Shown: in pieces, positions 35,363 to 48,000 of the stretch
Numbering within the stretch: the stretch's first letter is position 1
Layout: each line of letters opens with the position of its first letter
Assembly: GCF_030864355.1 (NCBI RefSeq)
Contig: NC_083395.1
Coordinates: 2,418,001 to 2,482,000, forward strand
Direction of reading: 5' to 3'
Length of the DNA: 64,000 bases
Source of the DNA: Cutaneotrichosporon cavernicola
Taxonomy: Eukaryota; Basidiomycota; Tremellomycetes; Trichosporonales; Trichosporonaceae
Position numbers and translations under genes: made by a program
Notes under the pieces: model-generated
The model's database searches: none
Told to the model about the DNA's origin: nothing
What the model saw: the letters and a program-made list of their open reading frames with translations, nothing else

Positions 35363-37266
35363 ATGTCCAGGTCACTCCGGGCAGCAATCGTCAAGGTACG
35401 CCAGGATATTGATACATCTAACTCGCGCAGGTCTTCTCGACCAAGTACTCACTTACACTCCCCGCCCCAGCACTAGAGTACATCGAGAATGTGTTGTTGG
35501 AAGTGAGTCCGCCAACGTTCTTCGCCCAAGGTAGGCACTGACGCACCTCCCAGAACGAGATCCCAGAGGACGAGTGGGCATTGGGGTTGGATTTCTGGGC
35601 ACGCGAGTACCTCAAAGGCCAGGGTGAGCAGAGCGACGGCTTCTCCCAGCTGACACCAGACGCCCCTTCCCTCGTCTCGCTTGACGGGTTGAAACACGCC
35701 TACGAGATCCTCCAGCTTGGCGGTACAGATGGCGCGGACGCGATGGACCCGACAGACATCAATGTGGAGGCACACTTCTCAGCCGTGGACAGCTTCGACA
35801 TGCCCGCGCAGCACTTTGACATTGTCCGAAGCGGCTTCACGGTGTGAGCTGGAGGGAGTCAATGTTGTCCAGCTGACACGCAGACCTAAGAACAAACCGA
35901 AACTCGGGGGGCAGGCGATGAACCGCTCGGCGTATATGCGCGAACGGTGGGGCATCATCCGAGAGGTCAGATGAAATTGTTGTCCCCTATTCTGACAGCA
36001 GATCATCCAGCGAAACGAGAACTTCACACCGCCAGCGATGGGAGGAAACGACCGTTCCAAGTACCTCAAGCTCACGTCGACGCAGAACCTGCTCGGTCGG
36101 GCAGGCCAGCTCTTCCTCCTCTTCGGCATGCTCTCCCGCGATCCTGAGGGACGGTTGACAATCGAGGACGGTGATGGGCGGGTAGTGCTAGACATGGTGG
36201 ACGCCGTGAGTTTACGGATTTACGGACTCTACGGAGACGGAGAACTGACAGACAGGTGCCTGGTGAGGGTCTGTTCACGGAAGGCTGCATGGTCCTCATA
36301 GAGGGCGAGTACACGATTGAAAACACGATCCGCGTCCTGGCCATGGGCCACCCGCCATCAGAAAAGCGTGAGGTCGCGCGAGCGCTACACGGGCACGTCG
36401 ACTTTCTGGGTGGCGGGGCAATGTCTCAGAAGGACGAGGACAAGTACATCCCAACAGTGCTGGCCAACGAGCACGTGTCCTTCGCCTTCTTCTCGGACGT
36501 CTGGCTCGATCATCCGCGAACGCTGGTCGCCCTGCGTCAGGTGTTCCAGGGGTACGCCGACGCGTCTGAGTTCAGGCCGATGGCGTTTGTCCTCTGTGGC
36601 AACTTCTGCCAGCGTGGATGGGAGGGTGACGGCGGAATGAAGCGCTACACTTTGGGCTTCAATGCACTCACCGACCTCATCCTCTCCTTTTCCCTCCTGC
36701 ACCAGTCTCACTTCATCTTCGTTCCCGGCCCTTTGGACCCATGGTCCTCGTCTACGATTCCGCGCCCAGCATTACCCAGTACCATCACGGATCGCCTGCT
36801 CCAGCGCGTGCCAAAAGCACGCTTTGTCTCCAACCCTTGCCGCTTGCGGTACTTTGGCCAGGAGATCGTCATCTACCGCGAGGATCTGATGGGACGAATG
36901 CTACGCAACCTCGTCGCGATCAAGGACGAGAAGGAGGCCGACATGAAACGCTATGTGAGTTCTTGTCGTCTGGGGAAAGCCTGACGCTAGCTCGTGCAGA
37001 CAATCCTCGACCAAGCGCATCTCTCGCCGCTGCCGCAGAACATCCGCCCAACGCTGTGGGAGTACGACCACGCCTTGCGGCTGTACCCCATGCCAACGAC
37101 GGTTGTGCTCGCCGACAAGTACGAGCGGTACGAGCTCACGTACGAGGGCTGCCATGTGCTTAACCCAGGGCGGTTTGTGTGTGCAGGCAGCGGAGGTGAG
37201 TTTGAGTGGTCTGTGTACTATCCCCATTTGAAGAGGAGCGAGCGGAGCGCGTTGAGTCTCGACTAG
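35363..37266 (+). CDS. DPB2: DNA polymerase epsilon subunit B (Dpb2)
   Basis: Essential non-catalytic subunit of the leading-strand polymerase, linking it to the CMG helicase. Starts [11 protein letters not shown], intron 35396-35430, then [22 protein letters not shown], the helical N-terminal domain. Further short introns near 35503-35553, 35846-35882, 35968-36001, 36206-36256 and 36955-36999. The OB-like part holds [19 protein letters not shown] and [16 protein letters not shown]; the inactive calcineurin-like phosphoesterase part holds [30 protein letters not shown] and FVPGPLDPW. The final exon has [20 protein letters not shown] and NPGRF. Stop TAG at 37264-37266. It ends tail to tail with GEM1, 162 bp away. 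Confidence 0.93.
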
Positions 37267-37428
37267 TGTGTACATGTATCATCATGGATCAGGCTGGGTT
37301 GAAGGAGGGTGTCAGTTGTCACATGCGCTTCCGGCTGTGATTGTGTGCTTCTGCCACGCGACTGGAAACCAGCTCACTCCCACCGCCTATGGTATTGTGT
37401 GCATGGAATCATATGCTCCGACAAGTCC

Positions 37429-39800
37429 CTAGGCCCGTGATGGTGTCGAGAAGATGCCCGTAGTGCGCGCGATGCAGCCCCAAACCCCGCGCAGCGTGTA
37501 GCCTTGGTACCGCATCCATATCGCAGCGAGGGCGACAAGGCTCCCCGCGCCGAGCGTGAACTTGGCCACCACACGCACCGTTTGGGCGGTCGTGCGGCGC
37601 GAGTTCGGCCCACGCGGCGTACTGCTCCATCTGCCGTCAGCGCTACTACTCTCATGACGTACGGGTTGAGCGCGACGCGCGTGATCGAGGCCCAGAGGTT
37701 GGGAAGGGAACCGCCAAGCGCTGACACAGCCAATGGAGCGGACAGGCCAAGCCGCCGGCAGTATACGTCGGGCTGGACCTCATGTCGCTGCTGCGCCAGA
37801 TCCAAGTCGCTCTTGGTGGCAACGAAGATGCTCGGGATGTGGTCAAGCGAGTACTGCTGTCGTAGGTTGGAAATGTAAGAGAACGAGTTGGTATCGCTCG
37901 AGTCGTGCACGTAGATGAGCACGTCAGCGAGGTCGAGGCGCTTTGTGTTGCGCAGCATCTCCGACTCGTACTTGGACCCGAACTCTTGGAGCACCAGGAA
38001 CTTTTCCGCGCCGTCAATCTCGACGCTGTTCACAACCGAGAGCACCTTGGTAGTTGGCTCGTAGCCGGCCAACCCATCCTCGCCGCCGTGGAATCCCTTA
38101 TGCACGAACGACCGGAGGAGCGATGTCTTGCCCGAACCCGTCGCACCGAGAACGTAGCACAGGAACACGTTGCGCGTCACCTTGCGTGCTCGCCTGTCCG
38201 CCTTGCGTGGCCGTGTTGTCTTGATGGACGCGACGAGCTGCACATCCGAGGCTGGCGAGGACGAGAACCCAAGGCTGCTGTCAGTTATTGGCATGAGCTA
38301 TAACTCACTATGCCATGTAGTTGAGGGTCAGCTTGAGGTCGAGCAGCGTAGTCATGGACCACTGCGCGAGCCAGCCTTGCAAGGTGACGCGGCCCTGGTC
38401 GTCTGTGATGGTCGTGTCGGGAAAGCCGTATGCGCGCCATGGGTTCCCAGGCGAGGTCGAGAAGAGGTCGTCCAGCTCGGACTGGGACAGAGCGCCATCG
38501 TTGTCCTTGTCGTACGCTTCAAAGATATCGGTGAGGAACTGGTTGCCGAGCGGGCTCAACTCGACCGAGCAGTCGTACGGAACGTCGAAGCGCGGCGACA
38601 GGAAGTCTTCACGCAGGTCGAGCGACTCGCCGTATCCAAACTGCCGCAGGACGGTCCACGTCGTCTCCATGCGGCCCTGCTGGATGAATATCGTGTGCAG
38701 GTAGAGGAAGCCGAGTTCTGTGAGACCTTCTGACGTCCCCGATGCGGACGACCACACAGTCTGCTGGTCGTACTCTGCAAACGGCGTGCTCGGCGAGCTC
38801 GCTGTCGGAGGTGATGGCAAGGGCTGTACGGCTCCGGGGTCGTACGAGCGGACAAGCTCGAGGATGCCCTCGAGCTCCTGCGTCTGCAGTGGTGTCGAGA
38901 AACACTTTTGTTGGAATTGGTTCAGCTCAGTTGCGTTTAGCAACCCGTCTTTGTCGACGTCGCTGATTTTAAAGATGCGTTTGAGAGCCTCAAGACACTT
39001 TGGCTTCAAGACATGCTCGCGCGAGTCGTACAACGGCGCGGTGGGGTGCAGCACTGCCTTTTGTGCAAAGTAGAACACTTCAGACACGTTCAATGGCATG
39101 AGCGCGCTGCACTCGACGACCGTCTCGACCTCCTGGATGTCAACTCGAACGCGGGGACGCGGGGCCACAAACCTTGAACTCGCGCATGATCGGTGCAACT
39201 TCCTCCTCCAGTGCCTGGTTTGTAACCTCGCCCCCGCGCATGTCGATTTTGTTGCCCACAAGAATCACTGGCACCTGAAATCAGCTGCAGCGACCAACAC
39301 GTCAAGCTCACGTTGATGCCTTCTTTGCGGAACAGGGGTAGCCAGTACTCGGCGACGCGGTCGAAGCTCTGCGGCTCTGAGATCGAGTATACGAGGCAGA
39401 TGACGTGTGCGCGCCCAAGCTGCGACAGGAGGTGTGCCCGTGACCGCGGGTCAGCTGGGGTCAGCTAGGGATGCATTGTTGACTGGACGCACATGAAGTG
39501 TCGACGATGGAGGTGGTGACATTTTCCGGCGTCACCTCTGGCGGGATCGTGACCTCGGGCACGACATGTTGTACCTGCAGCGTTAGCTGGCCGCATGAAG
39601 GGCGGAGTGTGAAAATGTGGGAGAGATAGGCGCCAAAGTCCGGCTGATAGATAACGCACATTGGGAACGAAGCTCTCCTTGATGAGCGAGGTGATGATCG
39701 AGCTTTTGCCTACGCCGTCTGCTGTCAGCTCACTCTGTGGGAGGCTTTCGAGCTCACCATCACCGACCAGGACGATGCGCACAAGATCTCGGCGGGGCAT
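37429..39800 (-). CDS. GEM1: Mitochondrial Rho GTPase Gem1/Miro
   Basis: Calcium-binding tail-anchored GTPase of the mitochondrial outer membrane, acting in mitochondrial morphology, inheritance and ER contact (ERMES). ATG at 39798-39800; the first joint gives VLVGDDGVGKSSIITSL, the first G domain P-loop. NKIDM-type motif (VGNKIDM) near 39245. Two EF hands: DVDKDGLLNATEL near 38930 and DKDNDGALSQSEL near 38490. The second GTPase domain has GATGSGKTSLL near 38140 and ATKSDLD near 37810. The last joint uses donor GTACGT and gives ALNPWSSTPRG. The C-terminus has a membrane helix (FTLGAGSLVALAAIWM) and TAG at 37429-37431. All Miro parts are present. Confidence 0.94.
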
Positions 39801-40437
39801 GGCTGCCGAGCTTGCAGTGTGAGCGCCGGGGGCGCGGTGCGGAGTGAGGCCAAAGACGGTGAGGGCGAAACCCGGTGGAGGGACACCAAGTCGGGGGCGC
39901 GCAGCAGCAGCAGTCTTGGTGGTGAGGGACGGCGTACGAGCGTCGGAATAGCAAATGTAGAGAGGTTGGAGTGAAGGAAGGTGTGAGTGAGGGGGAGGAG
40001 AGAATGATTGAGTGGACAAGTTGTGTGGATGGATATGGATGAATGAGGATGGGTCGAGGCAACTAGGTGAATGTATGTGTAGCAGGTTCAAGTCTAACAA
40101 GCCAGGTACGGGTAGCGGGCGAGGGCGGGATGGCCAGAGGGGTTCAACTTTGGGTCACCGGGTGGACGCGATTGGTGCCGAGTGGTAGACGCGGCGCCAA
40201 CAACGCCGGCTACCACATATACTCCTTGTAAGCTCCTCCCCCAGTACAATACTCGATACTCGTCAACATCAACATCACTCACACTGCATTCCATATTCCA
40301 TCTAATCCATTCTTCATCGCCATCACATAGTTCTCTCCCATTGACAGCCGCTTGAGCGCTGCCCCGCGAATCGGCCCGTCCCGAGTCCATCACCTTCCAT
40401 CAACTTTCGACCTCGGTCGCCACCCAACCCGTACCCG
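39801..40437. promoter_or_regulatory. Shared promoter GEM1 / UGO1
   Basis: 637 bp between two head-to-head starts, both for mitochondrial outer-membrane proteins. The centre (about 39940-40090) is AT-richer than the flanks. No clear site recognised. Frames here on the minus strand are extensions of the GEM1 5' side. Confidence 0.5.
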
Positions 40438-41941
40438 ATGAGCTCGTCCGCGCGCCCTCAATCGGTCCGCGGGCTGTACAGTACGCGTCGTCTCTACACC
40501 ACTGACGCCAGCTCCGCCAGCCGAGGAGTGGGTGTTCCTCCCGCCGACCGTGTCGCCGCCGGCAAACTTGAGCCCCCCCGCGCCACCACAGCACCTTCCC
40601 TCCTTCGCCCCCGAAGATGACGAGGTTGACCTCGGTCTTCCCGGACCAGTGCAGCTGTTTGGCACACAGTTCCTTGTGACTGCACTAGGCATGCCATTCG
40701 AGGTCGGGAAAACGCTCCTTCAGATCGAGTACCGCCCGCGTCGGCGGTTCGCGCCCTTGGAGACACCGCAGGAGGCGCCACGCGAATGGGGCGCGGAGGA
40801 CGACACACTCAGCAACGCCGACGAGGCGGACCACTATTTCAGTGACCGCATCGAGGCACCTACGAAGAGCTTCGTTCCCCCGCCGCCGCCCAAGGCCGAT
40901 GCGAGCGGATACCTCGCCGACCGTGAGCGGAACCTCGTCGTAACTGACCCCAGCCTCCCCGACTTGGCTGCTCAAGGATGATCCCGAGATCAGCCGCTCA
41001 AACGGCGTGTGGGGAATGATCAGGCGTATTCGGGCGACACCGAGCGAGGGCCTGCCAGCCCTGTGGAAGGGCCAGATCGTGTCGACGGTGCACGCGGTCG
41101 CATCGACGCTGCTCCAGCCGCGCGTCCACAACCTCGTGTTCAGCGTCTTCCCCTCCGGCACGACCGGGGCCATTCCGCTTCCCCTCGACTTTCCACTTAC
41201 CGCGCTGCCGCACCCCGCCGTGCCGCTCGCGCTGCAGGTCGCGTCGCACGCGCTCACGCAGTTCATTCTCTCACCGCTCGAGCTTGTGCGCACCCGCCTC
41301 ATCGCCATGCCAACTAGCCTTCCCTCAACGCCAAACAGCCTTACGATCCTCCGCCAAGCTATCGCCGACGAGGGCGGTATCAGCGGCCTCTACTTTGCGA
41401 GCAACGTGATGCTACCCGCACTTCTCGAGCTCACCCTCCGCCCGCTGTTGACGATGAGCATCCCGCTCATCCTCGAACGCGGCCTCGGCATGTCCGCAGA
41501 CCTCGCACCCATCTCGTACTCGCTGGCCGAACTCGGGCTGAACGTCGCGGCGCTGCTCATCATACTCCCCATTGAGACGGTTCGCCGCCGTCTCCAGCTC
41601 CAATCCCGCGCACCAGGCGGAGGTAAGCACTTCCGCGCGGTCGTGACTCTCCGCGATCGCGACTATGTCGGCATCGTCGAGGCCATCTGGCGCATCATCA
41701 CCGAGGAGACGGCAGCGCCCCGGAAAAAGCGCATGACCGAGCGCGAGGAGGGCGGCTGGTTCTCAGGCGTGTGCCAGCTGTATCGTGGTGTACGTACAGC
41801 TTTCTCACAGATTTTTCAAGCTGACGTCAGTTCGGCATGGCCGTTACCGCGCACCTCACCGTGTTCGGCCTGGGCCTCGTCAGCGCCGGGTTGGGAGGAA
41901 CAGGACCCCGGGGCTTCGACTCTGGATGGAAGGAGATCTAA
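40438..41941 (+). CDS. UGO1: Mitochondrial outer-membrane fusion carrier Ugo1
   Basis: Modified mitochondrial carrier that links outer- and inner-membrane fusion GTPases. Introns 40481-40511 and 40923-40953 are each only 31 bases, and 41790-41830 is 41; the protein is 466 residues. First joint: RGLY-TPPAEEWVFLPP; second: GYLADP-SPTWLLKDDPEIS. Without the second intron the frame hits a stop at 40980. Carrier-like helices follow: PVPLALQVASHALTQFILSP-type segment with SPLELVRTRLIA (carrier signature near 41270), then LPIETVRRRLQLQ near 41565, a second PxE/D-x-x-R signature. The Pro-rich N-terminus is disordered and presumably cytosolic. TAA at 41939-41941. Confidence 0.85.
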
Positions 41942-42006
41942 TACACATCTGATGCATTGCAATCACACCCGCTCGACGAAATGCTCTACTCTATGTCTAC
42001 AGGAAC

Positions 42007-44776
42007 CTAGCTTTCCTGCTCACCATCATCGGAGGCGATGTCGCGCATGCGCCCGTCAACTTGCGGCGCGACGATGGCAACGTCGGGCGCGAGGTCCTTG
42101 AGCTCAGCCTTGCGCTTGGGGTCGACCAGGAGGCCAGGAGTCCCAGTGCGCGGAGTTGCGGCAGGCGGCGTCTTGTCATAAATCGTCTGGTGGCGGAGCT
42201 TGCGGCCGTCGCAGGGGTCGACATCGCTCATGTGTTCGTGCTTGGCGACGTGCAGTGCCTCACGGATGGTGACCCAGTCGTGCTCAATCACATGGCGGCG
42301 CAGCATGCCCCACCCAGACGTCGAGATCGATGAAATCGACGACTCGACCTGCTCAGTCTTAACAGCCGTGGCAGCTTCCACAATGTTCTTGAAGCTCGGG
42401 TGCATTGGAGATGTGCCCGGCGAGTCCACGAATTGACCCAAGTCGTACTTGGCCTTGGAAGGCGAGCTCGCAATAGACTGAGAAGGCGAGCACTGTAACG
42501 TCCTATGCCGCTTTAACAAGTTCGACGTCCGGGAGCAGATGTGATCGAGGTGGTCCTGGTGAGCTTCTGCGGCGGGCTGCGTCATTCTAAAGATGAAGGA
42601 CGAGCCGAGGAGGAACGAGCGGATGATGGAACTCATGCTCTGGCCCACCTCATGGTCGACTATCATGTGGCGGTCCTTCAGCGCCTCGAAGCCGTCGAAG
42701 CCTTTCGCCATGTAGTCTCGCGTGATCTGGGTGTTAGAGAGGTCACTGGAGCGCTTTCAGCCCGTCTCCCGCTCACGACGTAATATGTACGGCCGCCCTC
42801 CACGTTCTTGACCTCCTCGCCGAGCTTAACCCTGGCCTGCTTGATCTCGATGCGCGTACCGTCGGGCTGTTCCATGTAGAGAACCTCGGCGCTAGGGTCG
42901 TATTCGTCATCATTGTGCTCAGTCTCCTGTACAGTGAGGTGGATGCTGTCGATGCGCTGCCCAGGAGGCTTGCGGTGGTCCCACTCCACTGCGAGTCCAG
43001 CCACGATGGGGAAACGGCTGTGGTCAGCTATCCAACTCAAGGGGCCACGTACCCTTCTTGGGCAGGCCACTTGGACAAGGCGCTCTCCAGAGTGTCCCAG
43101 ATCCCTTTGCCATCAATCTCGAGGCACACAACCGGGTCATCGAATGCAAAGATCTCTGTATGTCAGCCGAATTCGTTGGCACACAACCTCACCAAGGATG
43201 TCACCCAGCGTGATGATACCTGGGCCGTACTGCGAGTCGCCTCGCAGTGTCCCACCACAGATGATGACCGCGTCCGCGCCCTCAGTGAGGGTCTTACCCC
43301 CTTCACCATCTGCGCCATCCTTCTCGAATCTGACGCGCGCGTTCTTCTCCACCAGGCTCTCGTCGTACGCATGCAGCAACACGTCCGCAGCCCAATTACC
43401 GAGCGCGCACTCCTGCGTGCGTACGATTTCGGAGCGCGCGTCGAACGGCGTGATAGTGTAACACACAGGCTGGTGGAGAGTCTTTGTAACAGAATCGAGC
43501 AGGTTCTTCACGAGCTTGTCGAGCTTTGGCGACGTAGGGGAGGCGGGGGTGACGTAGTGATGCTTCCCGGTCAAGGAAGTGATGACGCGTCGGCGGACCG
43601 CGTTCTCGTTGGGTGGGGATAGCTCGAGCGTCGCCTCACTCAAGTCGCGGAAGTCCGTGCCACTCTTGATGAGGCTTGGCGTCAGTCTGCTCGTCTGGAG
43701 CGACTCACCGGACACCGTCATCGTCACGCGTCCCCGGCCTGTCCCGGAGCCCGACATAACCCTCCCACGAGTCGGCACCCTTGCCAATCTGCTGTCAGCT
43801 GAGGGTAATTTCGTCTATCTACGAACGTAGTATATCTGGAGTTAGCTTGACGATGGCGGATCCATAGCTAACGTACGTGATCATGCCCGCCAATGATGAG
43901 GTCAACACCCTGTTCGTTCTGGGTGTCGCGGTCCTTGACGGCGCCAAGGTCCTTGGCAAGCTGGATATCATTGGGCACGCGTGAGTGAGTGAGCGCGATG
44001 ATAATGTCGACGCGGTGCGGTCCGTTCGGGTCACGCAGCTCCCTGGACAGTTCGAGGCCGACCTCCTTCATGGGCCGGTAGGCAAAGTTGTTGGGCCACG
44101 ATGGGATGGTCGCGATCCAGTCCCTGCTGTTAGGGCCTGGGCGTGGAGTTGGGGGGTACACTCACTCCTCGACGAGGCCGACAAGACCGATGCGGACGCC
44201 ACACCGCTCCGTCACGTAGAAGCGGTGGAGCGGGACCGGTGTCGTGCCAGTAAGCGTATCCACGACATTGCTGAGCAGCCAGGGAAAGTTGGTGTCGCCC
44301 ACAAGCTTGGTCATGTGCGGGTATCCAAAGTCGAAGTCGTGGTTGCCTGGGTCAGGAGTGCGGGGAAGGTGACTCACCAATGCAAGCAGCATCAAGTTTG
44401 AGTGCGTTGAGGATGGGAACCTGGCGTTAGTGGCAGTCGACCTGGTCAAGATCAAAGACTCATTCAGAGGTCCCATTGCGCGTTCACAGGGCGCAGAGTG
44501 GACCCGAATAGGACGCACCATATGACTTCCGCGTGTCACGCTGCTCTCGACCGAGGGGCTAAACACGTCCCCCGCGAAAAGGACGAGGCCGTCCTGTGTT
44601 CCATTCTCCTGCGTTTTCCACTCCTGTCTGATTGTGTTGATGAGCTGGCCGAACTGGCCTACGCCGATCTCGGCGTCAGGCTTCACATCCTCCTCTGGCG
44701 ACCCCGGCTGGGGCACGAAGCGCTGCGAGACGCGGTACACGTCGTTGAACGCGAGCAATGGGAGGTTGACGGACAT
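42007..44776 (-). CDS. 5'-nucleotidase-like metallophosphoesterase
   Basis: Two-domain phosphohydrolase of the UshA/5'-nucleotidase family. Starts MSVNLPLLAFNDVYRVSQRF, where NDVY replaces the usual DxH metal motif as in a known fungal subgroup. Metal-site motifs continue: LVLFAGDVFSPS near 44570, the GNHDFDFG motif near 44340, ALTHSR near 43990 and GGHDH near 43885. The C-terminal substrate domain is seen in CALGNWAADVLLHAYD and CGGTLRGD (43260-43415). A further region (GWGMLRRHVIEHDWVTIREAL) and a tail close the protein. No signal peptide is evident, so it may be cytosolic or vacuole-facing by another route; substrate (nucleotide or polyphosphate) is open. Several short introns. TAG at 42007-42009, 65 bp from the convergent UGO1 stop. 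Confidence 0.85.
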
Positions 44777-44843
44777 GCAGTTGGATGGGTACGAAAGGAA
44801 GAGGGGGGAGGGGGAGGGGCGTTAGGAAGAAGAAGAGCAAGAT

Positions 44844-44846
<3 letters not shown>

Positions 44847-44883
<37 letters not shown>
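44847..44883. repeat. (GA)18 microsatellite
   Basis: Pure GA dinucleotide run lying 70 bases upstream of the nucleotidase ATG, probably in its promoter or 5' UTR. GA runs can bind GAGA-type factors or vary in length; neither is shown here. Confidence 0.95.
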
Positions 44884-44886
<3 letters not shown>

Positions 44887-45067
44887 CCCAAGTTCCAACA
44901 AATCCAAACAAGGTTGCGCGCAGTTCAGATGTCATTGATCGTCGCAACTGGCTCGTCATTGTTAATTAATGGTTAAAGCACGTGGAGGTGGAGGCGGGGC
45001 TCCTCCTCGTTGTTGACTTTGGATGTCACCTGGATCCGATAATACATGCATGTCCTGTTCTCTCTAT

Positions 45068-48000
45068 CTATACGACTGTCAAGTTGAGCCGGATGCCCAT
45101 ACACGCCATCTCCGCACACAGGTACCGGAAGACGTCTGATGTCAGCTCCAATCCCCCCAGCAAAAAGTGACTTACACGGCACCGCAACTACGTCCATCTT
45201 GCTGTTACCGCCAACGGCCTTGGCCGCTATGCCGACGCTCGAGGGCTGCATCGCGCCGTCGAGGGCCCCAGGCTGCTCGTGCCGCTCACAGATCCGGCAG
45301 TACTCGGCACGGCGCCCGTCGTTGGGTCCGACCGTGTCGTCGAACCCGAGCGAGATGAGAGACCCGCACGAGCGGCACACCCATGCTGTCGAGTAGTCGG
45401 AGCAGTTCATCAGGCGGTCCTGGAGGAGGAACGATGTACCGTGCGCGATGAGAGCATCACGCTCCATCTCACCGAAACGGATACCACCGGCGCGCTTACG
45501 ACCCTTGACGGGCTGACGGGTGAGGCTGTCGACAGGACCTGTGGCACGGGCCTGGAACTTGTCGTTGACCATGTGACGCAGACGCTGGTACGCGCACACG
45601 CCGATGTAGATGTCGGCGCGGAGCTCCTCGCCCGTGATGCCCGAGTACATCGGCTCGTTGCCGTGGTAATTGTAGCCTGCCTTGAGGAGCTGCTCGCCAA
45701 AGTACTCCACGGGCCTGTCGTCGTCCGAGAACTTGAATGGAGTGCCGTCCTGTGCCATGCCGTGCAGCGCACCACTCTTGCCGGCCAGGAACTCGACCAA
45801 CATTCCGATTGTCATACGCGACGGGAACGCGTGCGGGTTGATGATGACGTCGGGCTGCATCCCGCTCTCGCTGAATGGCATGTCGATCATGGGGAACCTT
45901 TGCGAGCAAACACCCTTCTGGCCGTGACGCGACGAGAACTTGTCGCCGATAAGAGGGGAACGCGGAATGCGCAGCGTGATCTGGATCTTCTGCAGCTCCG
46001 AGTCGCCGAGGTCGGACCCAAGCACGCGCACAGTCTCGACGTACGCCGTCTCGTCACCCTTGTACTTGTGGACCTTGGTCTTGCCCGAGATGTCGTCCAT
46101 GTACGCGGCCAATGGGTCGCCCGCCTTGACCTGCGTCCCGACAATCGGAAGGCCATCGTTGTCGATAAAGTTGCGCCATGGCGAGTTGTCCTTGACGTCC
46201 CGCCCGAAGCCAAAGTGCAGCGTCGGCGCAGCGGTGCGTGACCTTGCCATGTCCTTGAGGTCAAAGATGTCCGACTTGTACACAGTGCCGTAACCAAAGC
46301 CGCGCTCGTGCGCGGACTTGTTGAGAATCATCGCGTCCTCCATGTCGTAACCAGTGTACGAGATGACTGCGACGATGGCGTTCGTAGAGTTGGGGAACTG
46401 GTCGAAGCCGTAGTCGTTCCACAGCTTTGGGCGGACAATGGGCGTCTGGCCGCTCTGCAGACGATACATCTTGTTGTCTGTGCGGCGCGAGTGGGCGGTG
46501 GACGGGGTACCCATCGACTGCTTGCCCATCTGGCACTGGTACATGTTACGCGGAGACTGGTTGAAGTCGGAGAAGGGGGTCATGTTGGCAACAACGGAGA
46601 GCATCGACGTGGGGTCGAGCTCGACATGCGTGCTGACGTTCTTCTCAATCTCCTCGGGCGTGATGGCAATGTCCATGTACACCTGCTCGAACGTGCCGAC
46701 GTGGTCGAGCTTGCTGTTGGGCAGGTACGTGACAGGGCGCATCATGCGCGAGCGCGAGCCGAAAAGGTACAAGCCGGGGTACTGGCCGGCCGAAGTGACA
46801 GGGACATGGCCGATTTCGAGGTCAAGCGGCACGCGCGCGTCGCCCTCTGTCTTGAGACGGCGGAGCATGAGAGCCAGCTTGGCGACAACAGGTGGCGTGG
46901 CCCAGCCGATGACACGGCCGTCGAGCTGCACAGTAACGTAGCGCTTGCCGTCAATGTTGCTCGCAAAGACCTGCGACATGCCGTGCTCGGAAAGGAGGCG
47001 AGCGATTTGGGTCGTGTCAAGCGTCTTGGTGACGATCTGGCACGTGTGCGAAAGGTGGTTGAGCAGGCCACAAGGCGAACCGTCTGGAGTGTGGACGGGG
47101 CACAGGAAGCCCCACGACTCTGGCAAGAGCTTGCGGACCGACGTCGTCTTGAGCTCGGCGAAGAACGCACCACGGTGAATACACCGGAAGTGGGAGAGGT
47201 AGCGGTAAAAGTTGAGCTTCTCGGCCACAATGGTGAAACCACTCGTCTGCTGAAGGTCGAGGCCAGTCGGCGAGACGAGGTTACCGGTGGCGAGGAAGTA
47301 TGAGAGCTTTGCGCCCACATCAAAGTTGACCTTGGAGAGCACGCTGGGGAAGTACTTTGCGCTCGTAAAGTCCTTTACGCGGTTCATCCGGATGTCCTGG
47401 AGGATCTGCTGGCGGACGCCGAGGAGCGACTCCTCAAAGCGCTCTTTGATGATCATCGAGTAGAGGAAACCAGGGAGGAGGACCTCGTGGAGCTGCGGCG
47501 AGTCCGGGTTGTCCGGGCAAGACGAACCAGCGACCATCGAGTAGAGCTTGCGGAGCATGAAGAGGAGCATGCGGAACTTCTCGCGGGGGTTCGGGAGGTG
47601 GACGAGCACAACCTTCTTGAGCAGGAAGCTGCCGACCTGGACGTTGCTCCAGTCCTCTGGGCAGTTCATGACGACACGGAACTTGTCACCGAGGTACTCG
47701 AGGCACTGAGTGCCGGTGTGTAAACCCCACGCCTTCTGGCCACGGAGGAGGAGCTCGACACGGTCCGTGAGGAAAGTGTTGTCGGACTCGCCCTGGACGA
47801 GGCCCTCAAAGATCTCAAGGTCGCTCGCGTCGACGAGCGCCTTAAGAATGAGCACGAGGGGAATCATGTACTCGACCTTGCGCCAAGCAAAACGCAGGGT
47901 CGCACCACCCGAGGAGAGGTAGTGGATCGTGTTGGTGCAGGCTGACTGGTCGGGACGAACGCAGCGGATCTGGCAACCGTAACGCGAGTACCCGACACCA

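Noticed and set aside
45279..47303. Long plus-strand frames (320 and 331 codons) opposite RPA135
   Set aside because: They mirror the codon bias of the well-identified minus-strand gene, carry no motif and have no splice or start support.
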